Part shown: positions 22,969 through 33,720 of the stretch, in pieces
How the letters are laid out: the number at the start of each line of letters is the position of its first letter
Position numbering within the stretch: the stretch's first letter is position 1
Source: Drosophila persimilis
Lineage: Eukaryota > Arthropoda > Insecta > Diptera > Drosophilidae
Reading direction: 5' to 3'
Assembly (NCBI RefSeq): GCF_003286085.1
Contig: NW_020825345.1
Location: forward strand, 744,001-808,000
DNA: 64,000 nt
The notes under the pieces: generated by a model
What the model was told of the DNA's origin: nothing
Databases searched by the model: none
The model's input: only the letters and a program-made list of their open reading frames with translations
Made by a program: the position numbers and the translations under genes

Positions 22969-23060
22969 AGAGCAGAGCAGAGAGGAGCAGAGAAGAGCAG
23001 AGAGGAGCAGAGAGGAGCAGAGAAGAGCAGAGAGGAGCAGAGCAGAGCAGAGAAGAGCAA
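22969..23060. repeat. AGAGGAGCAG 10-bp purine-rich minisatellite
   Basis: About nine copies of a 10-bp unit alternating AGAGGAGCAG and AGAAGAGCAG, built from an AGAGC pentamer also seen at 1212-1238. Nearly pure purine on the plus strand. Confidence 0.92.
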
Positions 23061-23159
23061 CATACATAAATCAAATTAATTTTGTTGGCGAGGCAGCAGC
23101 AGCAGCAACGTGCGCCATTTTGTTGCCACCTGCCTGCCGCTGTTTCCATTACCCCTCCA

Positions 23160-23178
23160 CCCCCCCCCCCCCCCCCCC
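23160..23178. repeat. Poly-C run, 19 bases
   Basis: Uninterrupted C homopolymer within a CCTCC-rich stretch. Confidence 0.95.
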
Positions 23179-24193
23179 ATACTCCTCCCCGCCTCCTCCT
23201 TGGGGGGCGGGGGAAAAGTGCGTTTTAATTGCAAAGATGCCGCGACTGCCGTTGCCGCTGCCGCTGCCGCTGCCGCTGCCGTCGACGTCGCCGCGTTTGG
23301 CATCGCGATTCGACGCTAATTAGTCGCACAATTGGCACGAAATAAAAAGCCAGAAAAACAAAGGAGCGTACGTGACTATCTCAAGCTGTCGATCCTTGGG
23401 TATCCCCCACCCCCCACCTCCACCGACCCCCTGGCGAGAGTCGTGATAAAACGTTCTTTTAAATTGTCGCAACGTGGGTGGCAGGGGGGTGGCAGAGTGG
23501 TACCAGGGGGGGGTGCCAGGGGAGGGGGTGGGGGAGAAGCAACCGCATTGCACGTGTACCACCACACACTCGTCGTATTCGTATCATCAAATGAATATTC
23601 GCTTATTTGCATCTCTGTCAAGAGGTGGTAAAAGATACACCCCACCACACACACACACACACACACACACCACATAAGCACACACACAGATACAGATACA
23701 AAAGCAAGCATCCCATCTGCCAGGCAGGGATTGATGGCAGTTTTCGGGTGGTTCCTCCTCCGCCCACTCCTCCTCCACCCTCTCCCTCTCCTTCTCCTTC
23801 CTGGTCCTTGCTGATGGCTGACAAAATGAGTTTTTCAGTTATTTCTTTTTAGCCATATCTCCTGTGCAACACCCTCGCATCGCACTGAAAGGGCTGCTGC
23901 TTCTGCTGCTGCTGCTGCTCTGAAGGGGGTGAAAAGGGAGGGGCAGGAAGGTTAACCTTTGATTCAACAGCTGGCTTTTAAATTAAGATTTCTGTCCCCT
24001 TCACTCGACTCCAATCTCTTGCTGGGAAAATTTCTCTACTTGGAAATGAGAAAAGTTGGAGTATAGCATCCTATTTCTCCCCCTCCCGCTGCCCCTCCTG
24101 CTGCCCCTCCCGCTGCCACTCCTGCTCCTTCTTGACTCCTGCCTTGAAGAGTTGTTTGCCAAGACTTTTGCCGAGTGAAGAGCCAAGTTTTTT

Positions 24194-24229
24194 AGAGAGG
24201 GAGGGGAAGAGAGAGAGAGAGAGAGAGAG
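24194..24229. repeat. GA-rich tract with (GA)n core
   Basis: Purine-only tract ending in about ten GA units; a potential GAGA factor/CLAMP site. Confidence 0.85.
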
Positions 24230-25384
24230 CGACAGAGAGAGACCTGGTAAATAGGGAGTATTATGGTTTAGCTATGGCGAGAATATCCCCGTGCATAATT
24301 TCAGATGATTACAAAAGGTTCAAACCTGCCACAAGGAGAAGTACAAGGTAGAAGGTACAAAGTAGAAGGTAGAAGGTAGAAGGAAGCACTTGAACCTGCA
24401 GCCGGATTATGTTATTACTTGGCTGTAAAGTACTTTGCGTGTGTGGGATACTCGTACAAGTATAAGTAGTTCTCCTCCATTCGAGGGGACTCCATTCCCT
24501 CTGCCGACGCACACACACACACACAGGAATGTGGCATCCTCCTGCTGTTGCTTTCCGTGCTACTTTGCATTGCCAGCTCATCTGCATCTAATGATATTGA
24601 ATAAGCACTTGAAAAACTCATATAAAGTAAACAATTGATTTCCATTACGTGGCCCCCAGCAGACCCTGGACCTGGACCTAGACCTAGACCCGACCCTGCC
24701 GCAGAGATGCGGCGGCCAGCCCGTCGAAGACCTAAGCACCCCGCAGGGACTGCTGACAGCCCCAAGAAAAAGGAAAGGAAAAAAAAAGGAAAAAACCTAG
24801 ATGGAAATGGAAATGGAGATGGAGATGCGGAGACTTAACAACTTGCCATTTGCTTAGCCACCGTTTACTTGCACATTTTCCGGTTTTTCCATGGCAGATT
24901 TTTGCATATTTCTTGCCCACTTTCCATGCAGCAAGGGGCAGGCGGCAAGCGGCAGGCGGCAGATACTTTTACTCGTATGCTGCATAATGCTGTGTGTTCT
25001 CCTCCTCGCCCTCCGCCCGCCTGCCCTGTGAGCCTTCTTCTTGTGCGAGTTATTTTCATATTTGTTTAAAGTCTATTTACCGCAAGTTGACAGTGAAATA
25101 TGCGAAACTAGCGCGTAGCCAAATAAGTGCGACAGTTTCCGGTTACAACTGTGTGGCAATGCCACATGCCACCACCGCCGCACCACCGCACCGCCGCACC
25201 ACCGCCGCCGCACCACCACCGCACTTCTGAAATGGGAATAAGCAGCAGGAGATATCCCACATTCCGTCTGGTCGGTAGGGAGGGGGGGAAACGGCTTCCC
25301 TGCTTCCCTGCATGTCATTGCGGTTTGTTTGTTTGCTTGACTTGCGCCTGCCTGGGTAAGGATTTCATGTGCTTGAGCCACCAG

Positions 25385-25425
25385 GAGCCAGCCAGGAGGA
25401 GGAGCAGGAGGAGCAGGAGGAGCAC
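25385..25425. repeat. GGAGGAGCA purine-rich repeat
   Basis: About four copies of AGGAGGAGC/AGGAGGAGCA, similar in composition to the arrays at 479-534 and 22969-23060. Confidence 0.75.
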
Positions 25426-26079
25426 AAGGGCTTCCTCCAGGAGTAGGACCAACCGCAGAGCGCGTCTGTCTCTCGGTCTCGGTCTCTCCCCATCTCTATA
25501 TCTCTGCCTGTCTGTATCTGTATCTGTAACTGTATCTGCATCTGTCCCTGTCCCTTTCCCTGTCTCTGGATGTGTGTGTGGGTTGCCTGCCTGTCCGCAT
25601 GACAATTTGTTGTGCATGAAATCTGCTGCTGCCTCGTCCGCTAGTGCTGCAATGTTTTTTGCGCAATTTGCCAAAGCCATGCAAGGCACGAGGCAGCACA
25701 CAGATATGCAGAACAGGGCACCGAACGAGGCAAGAACGGCAAAGTGCAGCAGAGAATATCTCTCTCTGGCTAGACCGGACGAGGCAGCAGGCGCACCACA
25801 GAAGAAGGAAACCAGCGAACAGACAGCGAGGGGGACTTTGGCCATGCCCCTGGCTACGGCCCGAGATTGGGGGCAAATACTAGTCTGGAGCCAGGGCCAT
25901 GCAAACAAACGGTTATCCCTGCCGAGGCACTCGCTCGCTCGCTCGCTCGCTCGCTTGCAAGACATATTAGATTTCGCTGCCGTGGCACTATGCCCCCCCT
26001 CTGCCCCCACCCCTTGCCACACTGCCGCGGCGTCTGCATCTGCATCTGAAAGTGTAGTTGGGCCTAACCACTGAGACGG

Positions 26080-26760
26080 AAGTAATGTGTCTATCAAAGC
26101 ATTAACAACGTACTACCACCATCAACCGCCGTACAACCCAAGAATGAGGACGAGAAGGAGAAGGAGAAGGAGGAGGAGGAGGAGAAGGGTATGGGGAACG
26201 AGGAAACCAAAACGAAAACGTCTTCGTTTTTGGTTTTTGTTGCTGTCGATGTACCCCCCACAGATCGTATTGATTTCTCATCGGAATTGGGGGATTTATA
26301 TGCGAATGAAGATTGAAGATTGAACAGATGCACGGCAGGAATTTCGGATTTATTTGGATTGAATCTATAAGGCTGAAGGATGTGTACGCTTTAAGCTGCA
26401 GCTTGCGGCATGCCTCGGGCCCAGATTGCACAATGATTTCCCATTGAAAAGCAGGACTTTTCGATAGAATCCGTCGACGAAAGGAGAAGACTTTTCGCCC
26501 CTGCCATGGAGGGGTTTTCTTTTGTCTTTAATTGGTACGAGTATCCGGGTTTTCTTTGGACACAAGTGCTGCCTGCACATTATGATTTGGCGTGGCAATT
26601 GGGTATTCAAATGGGATTAAATTGTCTCGGCCGTCTGGGAGGCACTTTTTGCCCATATCCTTGTCTCAAAGGATACACAGATGCCTCATCGGATTAGGGA
26701 TTTAACTGTCGCCGGTCATTCCACATGAATTATTCATGGCTATATCTTTGGGTTTATATA
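26080..26760. other. Low-repeat unique island, no gene recognised
   Basis: Apart from a GGAGAA run (26150-26188), this is ordinary unique DNA. A 63-codon plus-strand frame (26506-26697) begins with an ATG and has mixed composition, but no splice sites or homology are evident. Possible enhancer or conserved intronic sequence. Confidence 0.3.
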
Positions 26761-28789
26761 AATTGCATCCTGCCCACCTGCCAAATGCCCACCTGCCACC
26801 TGCCACCTGCCACTTGACGCCAAAAAAAGGTGTGTGCGTGTGTTTGTTGTTGGCCTCCCCAAATGCCTTTTGCATTCAACTCCTTTATGCCAAATTGAAC
26901 ACAAAATTAAATTAGTTGCGGCCAAGGGATTAAGTTACGGAACATTGCCATCGTTACATCGTTACATCGTTCCATCGTTCCTTGGTTCCATGGTTCCATC
27001 ATTCCACTGTTGTTGTTGTTGTCTGTGTTTATGTACAACTAATTGGCTATGTAAATGGCAGCTAAGAGTGTCCTGTCCACACACACACACACACGGAAAG
27101 ATACACAAACACATACGTATATGCTGTTAATTACGAGCAGAGGCAACCACAGCTTATAGACGATTTGGACGGCTCTCAAGTGGTGCGGTGTGTTGCACTC
27201 ATTGGGGCGGGGGCGGGGGCAGCGGCGGGGGCACCTACAGAGGCAGGATGGGTGGTTCTCAGGCAGGTCCGACGCCCACATTGACATTTTGAGGCAGCGT
27301 TGTCACGAAACCTTTTGCTAAGGATTATGCAAATCTGCCACTCATCGTGCCACACACACGCACACACACACACACAGAGGTAAGAGAGTAAGAGGGTAAG
27401 AGAGGCATGCCTTCATTTACATTTACATTCTAGCTGAAGATTTGCGCATCATAATTTATGCCCTGCTCCCTTGCCCCATGCCCCATTTCCTCCATCCCTT
27501 GCGAGCAAGAGAGAGACACTTCATTCACAACGCCTCAAAAATTGCCCACAGTTATGACAGGAGGCCACAGAATGCGGCGGCATGGACGGGGGGGCACGAG
27601 CTACGGAGACCCTCCGGTGCACAGATCGAAGCCCAGCAGTTTGGGGCACAGACCTGCGGCAGGGGCGACCAGGTGAACAGGCAATCTCTTGTGCCACCCC
27701 CCCGCCCTGGCGCACTCCCTAGCCCGAATCCCTAGTTTTTCCCCCATTTTCCTCGCTCACTCGCTTGCCTTTTCCCATAATTAAATCATAAAAACAAGGC
27801 AGAAAGTTGTGAGTGGCAGCTAGGGCCGCGGCTCTACACTTGATGCCGATACTCAGTCGCCAGAGGGCGCACACTGCTCGAGGAAGAGCGAGAGAGAGAG
27901 GGAGAATGATCTGATCTAGATGCAGATTCCGCAGTCTATAAGTTTTCTCCTATCTTCAAAGCGATTCACAGCTCCTACGAGCATAGTCTCTGGGAACTAG
28001 GCTTTGAACAGACAGACATGGCTCAATGGACTCGACTATTGATGCTGATCAAGAATATATACACATTATGGGGTCGGAAACGCTTCCTTCTGGGTCTTAC
28101 ACACACAAATCGAATATGCCCCTTGCACTCTTTTTGAGTACCGGGCGCAAAAAATGATGGTTTTTTAATGAAATTAGTTTTGGCTTTGGCTTTGCTTTTG
28201 CTTTGCATGATTTGTCATAATTAATACCCGCCCAAGTGGGGGCGTCTGGGGCGTGCCAGTGTTATATGACATTTGACTGCCTCGCCCCGCCCCGCCCGGC
28301 CCCGCCTCGCCACGGCCCTCCTTCTAGGGAAAAATGGTGCACTTTGGTGGCCACTTGCCTGCCAGTCCATTCCGGGGCTCCCAGGAGAGGAGCTCGAGGT
28401 CTGGCCCCCCATAAAATGCTTATGAAAATCGCTTAAATTTAGTAACCCTTGGTATCCAGGGGACTGGTCAATGGGTGGGTGGGTGGTTGGTCCGAGAGTA
28501 ATGCAAACACCGTAAACACCTTTAAAAGCCAGAGAGAGGGCGGCAGCTCGGGACTGGACTTGGGCTGCCAGATCCTGATAGTTGGCTTTGAGAGAAATTT
28601 CCATAAGAGTCCAGCAGGATGAGGGGAGAGGGGGCAGGGCGGCTCTGGGGCAGGGTATGAAATGCGACTTTACAAAATGTGTAGTTTATTTGCAATTTTT
28701 TAGCCAACGAGAGGTTTACTTTTCTGTTTTGTTTCTGTGCCACCTCTTAGCCGACCCCTCTGGCCGTGCCCCTGCCTGCTGCCGTTCCA

Positions 28790-28812
28790 CCCCCCCCCCC
28801 CCCCCCCCCCCC
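28790..28812. repeat. Poly-C run, 23 bases
   Basis: Uninterrupted C homopolymer. Confidence 0.95.
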
Positions 28813-29764
28813 TGTTTTCCAGCCCCAAAATTTCACTCTGTCTGATTCTGCATGTGGAATTTCGTTATCGCACGGCTTGCAGCAGCAGCAGCAGCAGCTG
28901 CATCAGTTGCAATAAAATCAGTGGCCAAAGGTTGCAGCATCTGAGGTCAGCACTCACACAGGACCTCCTCTTTCCCCCATATGTGTGTGGGTGTGTGTGT
29001 GTGTGTGTGTGTGTCTGTGTGTGTGCTTGTTAAATAGAGAACATTTGCAATGAAAATTTGCGCAGGGAAAATTTGAAAATTGTCCGTTTTGTTTGTGTTT
29101 CTTTTTCTCGCATTTCTCCCCCATACCCTGCCCCTTCTGGCCCCCCCTGTGCCTTTGGTATTTGCGTATTTGGAAGGGGGCGGAAAACAGTTATCCGATT
29201 TGCATTTAAAAGGTGTGTTGTTCAAGGATCCAAAAGGAAACCAGGTTCATGGGGGGCACAGGACATGCCACAAACAGCCTAAAGGACACACACAGACCCA
29301 CAGAGAGCGGCAGAGGGAGAGGGAGAGAGGGAAATGGAGAAAGATTTCGAGTTAATTTGGAGATAATTGAGAGAGAATCAGCAAACATGCAACTGATTTC
29401 AACAAATATTCCCACAATCTGCAGGGTATCGCCCCCTCCCCCCCCAATCGCCACAGGATGGAAAATGGCCAACACTACTCTGAAAACTAAACAACAACCG
29501 ACAATGGGAAAGCAACGAAAAAAGGCCAGAGGGAGGAGAGTGGGGAGAGGGGGGATTGTGTCTCTAACTGTAAAATGAAAAGAGGCAGAAATGCTGCTGC
29601 AAATGTGGCATGGAATGCTATGTGGCAGGCTCAAATAAAAATGTTGAATGCCGCCGCTGCCGATGCTGCTGTTGTGGCAACATGAAATTGGCCTGGCAGC
29701 TGGGTCATAAATTTCTATATATCCCAGTGAAAAAAAAAAGCACACACACAGATACACAATACTC

Positions 29765-29766
<2 letters not shown>

Positions 29767-29806
<40 letters not shown>
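29767..29806. repeat. (TA)n(GA)n compound microsatellite
   Basis: A short TA run passes directly into about 13 GA units. Confidence 0.9.
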
Positions 29807-29812
<6 letters not shown>

Positions 29813-31029
29813 CAGGAGCTACGCATGCAACTATTAATCATATTGAATGGCTCTGCCCCCTGCCCCCAGCCCCTGCCGCCTGCCCCTGACGCCCCCACTG
29901 GCTCCGTTATGGGGTTTTGTGTCTGCCAGAGTTCCAGCTAATCAATCTTTTCCAGCAGCAATCTCTTCCCGTCTCCATCCCCATCCCCGTCCCCGTCCCT
30001 TATCCGGGCGGAAGAAAAATGGCCGCTAAAGTCATTAACGCCTCGCTGGTCACCTGGACAGCAGGAAGGAGGAGAAGGAGGAGGAGCCGGAAGGGCAGTC
30101 AAGGGACTTGGGTCTAAGCCGCCAGGTTTGCCATTTTGCTATTTTGTTTATGGCCATAGCGCAAATCTCTATATAGGACCCAGGACCCAGGGCCCAGGGC
30201 CCTCCCCCTGCGGGTGGGTGCTGCTGCTGCTGCTCTGCTCTGCTGCCCAATGAGGCGGCAGGCGAAAGCCAAAAGGGGATTAGTTGTAATCAATAACTTG
30301 GGCAAGTGTGTGTTGAGGTTGAGGTCCTGCCGCTGCTGCTGGTGGGTTCCGTATCCTCTGGCTGGTTCTTGGGCTTCTGTTTTGTTTGCCTTGTCGAAAG
30401 TTTTTGCACAGCTTATGGCCGGGCTTATACACAGCACTTCCACACCCCCAACCCTCAACCCCCACCCTTAACCATTTCCCAGGCCAAGTTATTATTATAA
30501 TTTTCTTTGCCAATGCGGATTAATTGAAAAGTTTTCCATTAAGAGTTTTGCGCGCTTGGTTAAATCGCCAGCCGCCAGCCGTAAGGCAGCCTTTTGTTTC
30601 CACCTTTTGCCGCCGCCGCCGCCGCCACCGCTGCCACCGCCGCCTTTGTGCCACCAGAAGAGGTCCTGCCATTAGCATTACCTTGAATTTCAATATGTAC
30701 ACTCGTACAGCGCACTCGCATCGAAGGATATACATATATACGTGTGTATGTCCTGCCTGGTGCTCACTATTTTTGATCGTTATGGATTTTGACAGTTTTC
30801 CACTCTCGGGGGCTGCGATGAAAATTACTTAAAAGCATTTCGCTTCTCAGCCGCTGATTTGATTGATGGCCGTTTATGGGCACCCTCTCCCCCTGTCCCT
30901 CCCCCTCTCTCTCACACCCACTCTCCATCTTTTTCGTCATTATATTCGCATTATCAAGTGGGGAGTGGGGAGTGGGGTATGGGGAGAGCAAAGTTGTTTC
31001 CACACGGTGTGGCGGCAATGAACCATTGC

Positions 31030-32196
31030 AAATGGCAGTTGACGTCTTTGCGGTGAAGAGCTGACAAAAAGTTGCGCCAATTTATGTCAATTATCGGCAG
31101 CTTTACCTGCCCCAAGACCCAAGTGCCACTCCGCCCACAGAGGCGTTGAATTTCATTTTATAGGGGGGGGGGCGGGGGTGGTGTAAATCTCATCAGGAAA
31201 GCCAAGGTACGGGGTGGGGGGGTGGAAATCCTATCTCCTGAAAGCGAGCGACTGCGTAACGTGGGAATCTCTTGATGACAGCAGCAGGGCAGTGGGGGTG
31301 GGGGGCGGTGGGGGGCGGGTAATTTGCTTGGAAAAATAAATAATGGCATTTTTAGTTGTCATACGATATAGCCATCGCCTCGATGTTTCCTTTCCGGGTT
31401 TTCCTCTTTGCCATTCATTGAAATTTGTCATGGTTCGATGGGAAATACGAGAAGGTCCAAGGAGTAGCATTTTTCAAGGGAATTCCATAATTAAGGGTGG
31501 GCGGGGGTACCCCTTTTCAAGAGGGATGCACCAGATATTCGCTAAACATCATAGATACCGATTCGTTGTAATTCCTTGAGGGGAATATCCTCTCTTCATA
31601 TCTTCTGGCATCCTTCTTGAGAAGATTGAGTGTTCCCTCATCCTGCACAGCGTTTACTGCTCTCAAAGATACCTCCTGTACTCCGACCATATCTCGGATT
31701 TCTCTTGAAATCTATTATCCCCCCTCCGCCCCTCCACGGTTCTTTCGATGGCTGCAAAAAGATGAAAGCGGAGAACCCACACCTGCACAATACCCTCCAA
31801 CCATCGGACCATTTAAATCTTAAACTCTTTTTCAATGGATTTCTGCGTGCTCTTGAAGCTCATTCTCCTCCTACCCCTTCTCCGCCCCCCCATCGTTAAT
31901 GAAAATGCCCGTTTGGCTTTCTGTGTCCCCCCCCCCCTTCCCGCCCCAGACCATGGGATCTAGAGGGGCTATGCCGCTCATTAAAATCGGGGAAAAACCA
32001 AACCAAAGGAACGACGGACCATCGACGGTACGGAACGAGAACGCGTCTAACAAATCGATTTTCGTTTAGTATCGTAATCAACAACACAAAATTTTTGTTC
32101 TCGTGCTAAAAATTTGTGTTTTTGCGCTATAACAAGTCTGGTGGGGAGGGGAGGAGCTTCCATCGAACCGAACCGAAACCGAACCGAACCTGTACT

Positions 32197-32231
<35 letters not shown>

Positions 32232-33190
32232 TGTGCCATGGAACCCTTCCTCCCCTGTACCATGGAACCCCTATGTAGCCCCTCTTATGCTCTCCACTTC
32301 TGGGCCTTTGCCTAACATGGCTGAATGGAGGAGGAACTTAAAGAGCACTCGAACAGCACTCAGCCGCAAAACACACACACACACACACCAACACACTCGA
32401 TATGCATATGTGTATGTGTGTGGGGGTTTAAGTGGAGTTGCTGCCGCTGCAGGTGGGGCAGGGACCCCTCCTCCTCCGCCTCCACCTCCACCTCCACCTC
32501 CACCTGTGCTTCTGCAGTACTTGTCAAGATTGAATTTGGTAGGAAATTTTTCCTTTTTTGGTAGATGTTTTTTCTCTTTCATTCGTTTTTTTTTGGCTTG
32601 ATGGGCGGAGGTGGTGGAGGTGTACCTTTGCTTTCATTTCTCTTTCTTTCTTTTTTGGCGTTTTTTTTTTTTTCTTTTTTTGGCGTTTTTATTGATCAAA
32701 CAAAACGTAGCAAGTGGCAGCCAGTGAAGGTGTCATTGCTGTGCCTCTCCTAAGCCCCCGTGCCCCGTGCCCCGTGCCCCACCTGACAGAACTGCCAGAA
32801 TCAGCCAAGAGCTAGAGAAATATATATATGTATGTGTGTATATAGGAGAGTGTGTGGTTGGGCCTTGCCTTGCGGAATAGATTGCATGATTTGTTCCACA
32901 ACTGTCATTCACATTTCGTTTTATGATTATTATTTTTCTTCAATTCATTTAGCATTCGCTGGCAGGCCAGGCACGAGTATATCTATGTATCTGTGATGAT
33001 TCAGATATTACATACAAAGCTATGTAAATTCAAATGGAAAAGAGGAACAACTTCCAGGCAAGATCTTCATTCAGAGCTGGCAAATAACCAGTAAATATGC
33101 CTGGTATGTCTGTTTGTATGTAATCACTTTCGACTTTTAAATATTATCCGTTCTTTTGCACATTCGATGCTGTTTTTTTTCGTACATAAT
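31030..33190. other. Mixed unique and homopolymer-rich intron
   Basis: 31330-32160 is largely unique with no recognised gene. 32161-32225 is CGAAC repeats plus a poly-C run. 32465-32505 is CCTCCA repeats and 32585-32690 is T-rich. 32860-33190 is AT-rich unique DNA immediately downstream of the RRM2 exon's promoter-like neighbour. Confidence 0.5.
32197..32225. repeat. Poly-C run, 29 bases
   Basis: The longest homopolymer in the window, preceded by degenerate CCGAA/CGAAC repeats (32165-32190). Confidence 0.95.
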
Positions 33191-33194
33191 TTAC

Positions 33195-33453
33195 CTTTTG
33201 CTTTTATGTGTTTTTCGCGAACAGAGAGGCTTCCAACGTGCAGGCACAGACATGCTCGCGATCGGTACGGCTGCTTTCACACACACGAACACAATAAAAA
33301 AAACAACAAAAAAAAAGAACGATTCACTTCTTGGGCTCTGCTGGCGCAGACACTTGTTCTCGTTGTTGTTTGTCTCGGTCGTGGGCTCGTTCCGATCAAC
33401 CGAAAGCACGAGGGCGGACGAACGCAGCAACGAAGGGAACACAAGCGAAGACT
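33195..33453 (-). other. Candidate alternative first exon inside Rbp6, downstream of the RRM2 exon
   Basis: On the minus strand an Inr-like TTTTCAGTCTTCG is followed by about 200 bases of typical fly leader sequence. Then comes an ATG (33253-33251) opening MSVPARWKPLCSRKTHKSK, and the frame runs into a good 5' splice site (AAAAG|GTAAAT) after 33195. Reading direction agrees with Rbp6. The donor leaves two bases of a codon, whereas the following Rbp6 exon should start in phase 0. If the exon is real, it is probably a leader whose translation starts at a later ATG, or it belongs to another transcript. Confidence 0.35.
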
Positions 33454-33458
33454 GAAAA
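33448..33458 (-). promoter_or_regulatory. Initiator-like TCAGTC, predicted start at 33453
   Basis: Minus-strand TTTTCAGTCTT matches the fly Inr (TCAKTY) with A+1 at 33453. No clear DPE at +28 and no TATA at -30, so support is moderate. An ATCGAT-containing word lies about 50 bases upstream (near 33508-33514). Confidence 0.35.
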
Positions 33459-33627
33459 TGTGTGCGCGGGTCAGTGAGAGATCGGGTGTGCTCGTGTAGC
33501 TGTGCTTTTATCGATCGAGGCGCATACCCGTATGTGCTCGTATATGTATGTCGCTTTCGGTCATTAAAATATGTACATAGATAGATGTGTGTATATAGAT
33601 AGATGGATGGATGGAACTCCCACTTAC

Positions 33628-33720
33628 CGGACCAAACTGTTCGAAATAACTCTTGACGTCCTCCAGGGTGGTGGGTGCCGAGAGGCCGCCCACAAAGATT
33701 TTCTTCGTTCTCGTCACCAT
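33628..33720 (-). CDS. Rbp6: Rbp6 (Musashi family), exon encoding the start of RRM2
   Basis: A 93-base, 31-codon internal exon reading [20 protein letters not shown] then [11 protein letters not shown]. It begins the second RNA-recognition motif; the RNP2 strand is KIFVGGL (residues 7-13), and RNP1 lies in the next exon outside the window. Rbp6 is a cytoplasmic RNA-binding regulator of translation, related to vertebrate Musashi. [19 protein letters not shown] separates it from the paralogue msi, which reads VSQDTSAEEVKAYFSQFGP here. Splice sites are strong: a pyrimidine-rich acceptor TTTTGTGCATTCCAG directly before the ATG, and donor CCG|GTAAGTG. Both borders are in phase 0. The exon starts with an ATG, so transcripts starting in the upstream intron could begin translation here and make a protein lacking RRM1. 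Nothing matching RRM1 was found at higher coordinates nor the rest of RRM2 at lower ones, so flanking introns exceed 30 kb each. Confidence 0.96.

Larger units (their letters stand above)
14800..26080. other. Long repeat-rich intron segment
   Basis: No supported gene. It alternates pyrimidine-rich microsatellites (15265-15320, 15525-15600, 16945-16978), poly-C patches (15999-16024), GAAATC hexamers (16664-16685), GCCA tetramers (17335-17357) and the listed arrays at 19602, 20041, 22969 and 24194. Less repetitive islands lie at 18630-18900, 21640-21900 and 24240-24640. Confidence 0.6.
26760..31030. other. Repeat-rich intron segment
   Basis: No supported gene. Holds GCCACCT repeats (26785-26815), ATCGTTCC/ATCGTTACATCG repeats (26950-26985), CA runs (27080-27095, 27352-27376), a GT run (28988-29014), TTATTGTT-type unique patches and the listed runs at 28790 and 29767. 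Confidence 0.55.

Noticed and set aside
24310-24335. GGTTCAAACC resembling a tRNA B box
   Set aside because: No A box or cloverleaf could be drawn from the preceding 70 bases; it is a short palindrome.
25127-26097. Long overlapping frames on both strands (315 and 260 codons)
   Set aside because: Their composition is low-complexity (His/Pro, Arg/Ser, Leu/Tyr-Asp runs) from repeats, and both strands are open at once. No domain or splice evidence.
26506-26697. 63-codon ATG-started plus-strand frame (MEGFSFVFNWYEYPG...)
   Set aside because: Mixed composition is attractive, but there is no recognisable family, promoter or splice signal, and such a length is expected by chance.
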